From an uncultured Planctomycetaceae bacterium (GTDB lineage: Bacteria > Planctomycetota > Planctomycetia > Planctomycetales > Planctomycetaceae): 5,498 nucleotides of DNA. The DNA lies in assembly GCA_937975745.1 (NCBI GenBank), contig CALJUK010000074.1:1-5498 (forward strand), read 5' to 3'. Of this stretch, positions 5,228-5,498 are shown one piece after another. Numbering within the stretch: position 1 is the first letter of the stretch; each line of letters opens with the position of its first letter. Below the pieces are notes generated by a model. The model made no database searches. It was not told where the DNA came from and saw nothing but the letters and a program-made list of their open reading frames with translations. The position numbers and the translations under genes were made by a program.

Positions 5228-5498
5228 CTGACGACAGAACACGAGAAATACCGCGCGGTCCTTCTGTTAGGGGCTCCTGGTGTCGGAAAGGGGACCCAGG
5301 GGGGAATTCTGGGTCGAATTCCCGGGTTCTTTCATCTGGCCTGCGGCGATGTCTTCCGCTCGATCGACATCCACTCGCCCAGTGGTCGCGAAATTTACCG
5401 CTACAGTTCGGCCGGAGAGCTGGTCCCGGACGAATTAACCATCAAGATCTGGCGGAAGGCGCTCGATGCACACGTCGCCTTGTCCAGCTACAAGCCAC
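5228..5498 (+). CDS. Adenylate-kinase-like nucleoside monophosphate kinase, C-terminus cut off by window edge
   Basis: Expected to transfer phosphate from ATP to AMP or a similar nucleotide in the cytoplasm. Ninety residues are visible. The P-loop is GAPGVGKGT (15-23) with K21. The NMP-binding region has HLACGDVFRS (36-45), equivalent to the STGDMLR helix of adenylate kinase, and AGELVPDELT (62-71), matching its conserved GELVPD. This is the divergent planctomycete type rather than a close Adk match, so I give no symbol. The start is unclear. In frame between the upstream TGA and the P-loop there is no ATG or GTG. The options are a CTG at 5228-5230, giving the family-like length (MTTEHEKYRAVLLLG), or a TTG at 5132-5134, which adds 32 basic residues of unlikely content. 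An ATG at 5211, near GAGG, is out of frame and stops at the TGA overlapping the CTG. Confidence 0.88.
   Translation, partial: MTTEHEKYRAVLLLGAPGVGKGTQGGILGRIPGFFHLACGDVFRSIDIHSPSGREIYRYSSAGELVPDELTIKIWRKALDAHVALSSYKP

Overview
The window looks like chromosomal housekeeping DNA from a planctomycete. The basis is protein style: a lone nucleoside-monophosphate kinase of the type that reads HLACGDVFRS, two adjacent SpoU-type rRNA methyltransferases, an S4 protein without zinc cysteines, and a small basic protein of a kind I associate with Planctomycetes. This assignment is from memory of the families, not a search. GC content is moderately high. No mobile element, CRISPR array, tRNA or rRNA was seen.

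Layout. Five genes lie on the minus strand, in transcription order from right to left. They are an RlmB-like 2'-O-methyltransferase (3698 to 2898), a second SpoU-family methyltransferase (2863 to 2093), panD (1931 to 1548), a small conserved-looking protein of unknown function (1102 to 755), and the N-terminal part of a single-domain response regulator (280 to the left edge). Two genes lie on the plus strand: rpsD (4151-4759) and the N-terminal part of an adenylate-kinase-like protein (from about 5228 to the right edge). The region 3699-4150 is therefore a divergent spacer.

Control signals. The best site is an intrinsic terminator at 4933-4970 after rpsD. Promoter-like hexamer pairs with exact 17-nt spacers precede the small basic protein gene (1252-1280), panD (1969-1997), rpsD (4045-4073) and the kinase (5046-5074). 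These are pattern matches only. The two methyltransferase genes are 34 nt apart and probably co-transcribed. panD may be read through from them or started from its own promoter.

How the genes relate. Most encode translation functions (ribosomal protein S4, two probable rRNA methyltransferases) or basic metabolism (beta-alanine for coenzyme A, nucleotide balance). The arrangement is not a recognised pathway cluster. The gaps 281-754, 1103-1547, 3699-4150 and 4760-5227 hold no gene I can defend, only small candidate ORFs and structured RNA leaders. I found no convincing new biological system. The points most worth checking are the missing standard start codon of the kinase, the structured leader of the small protein, and the side-by-side SpoU pair.
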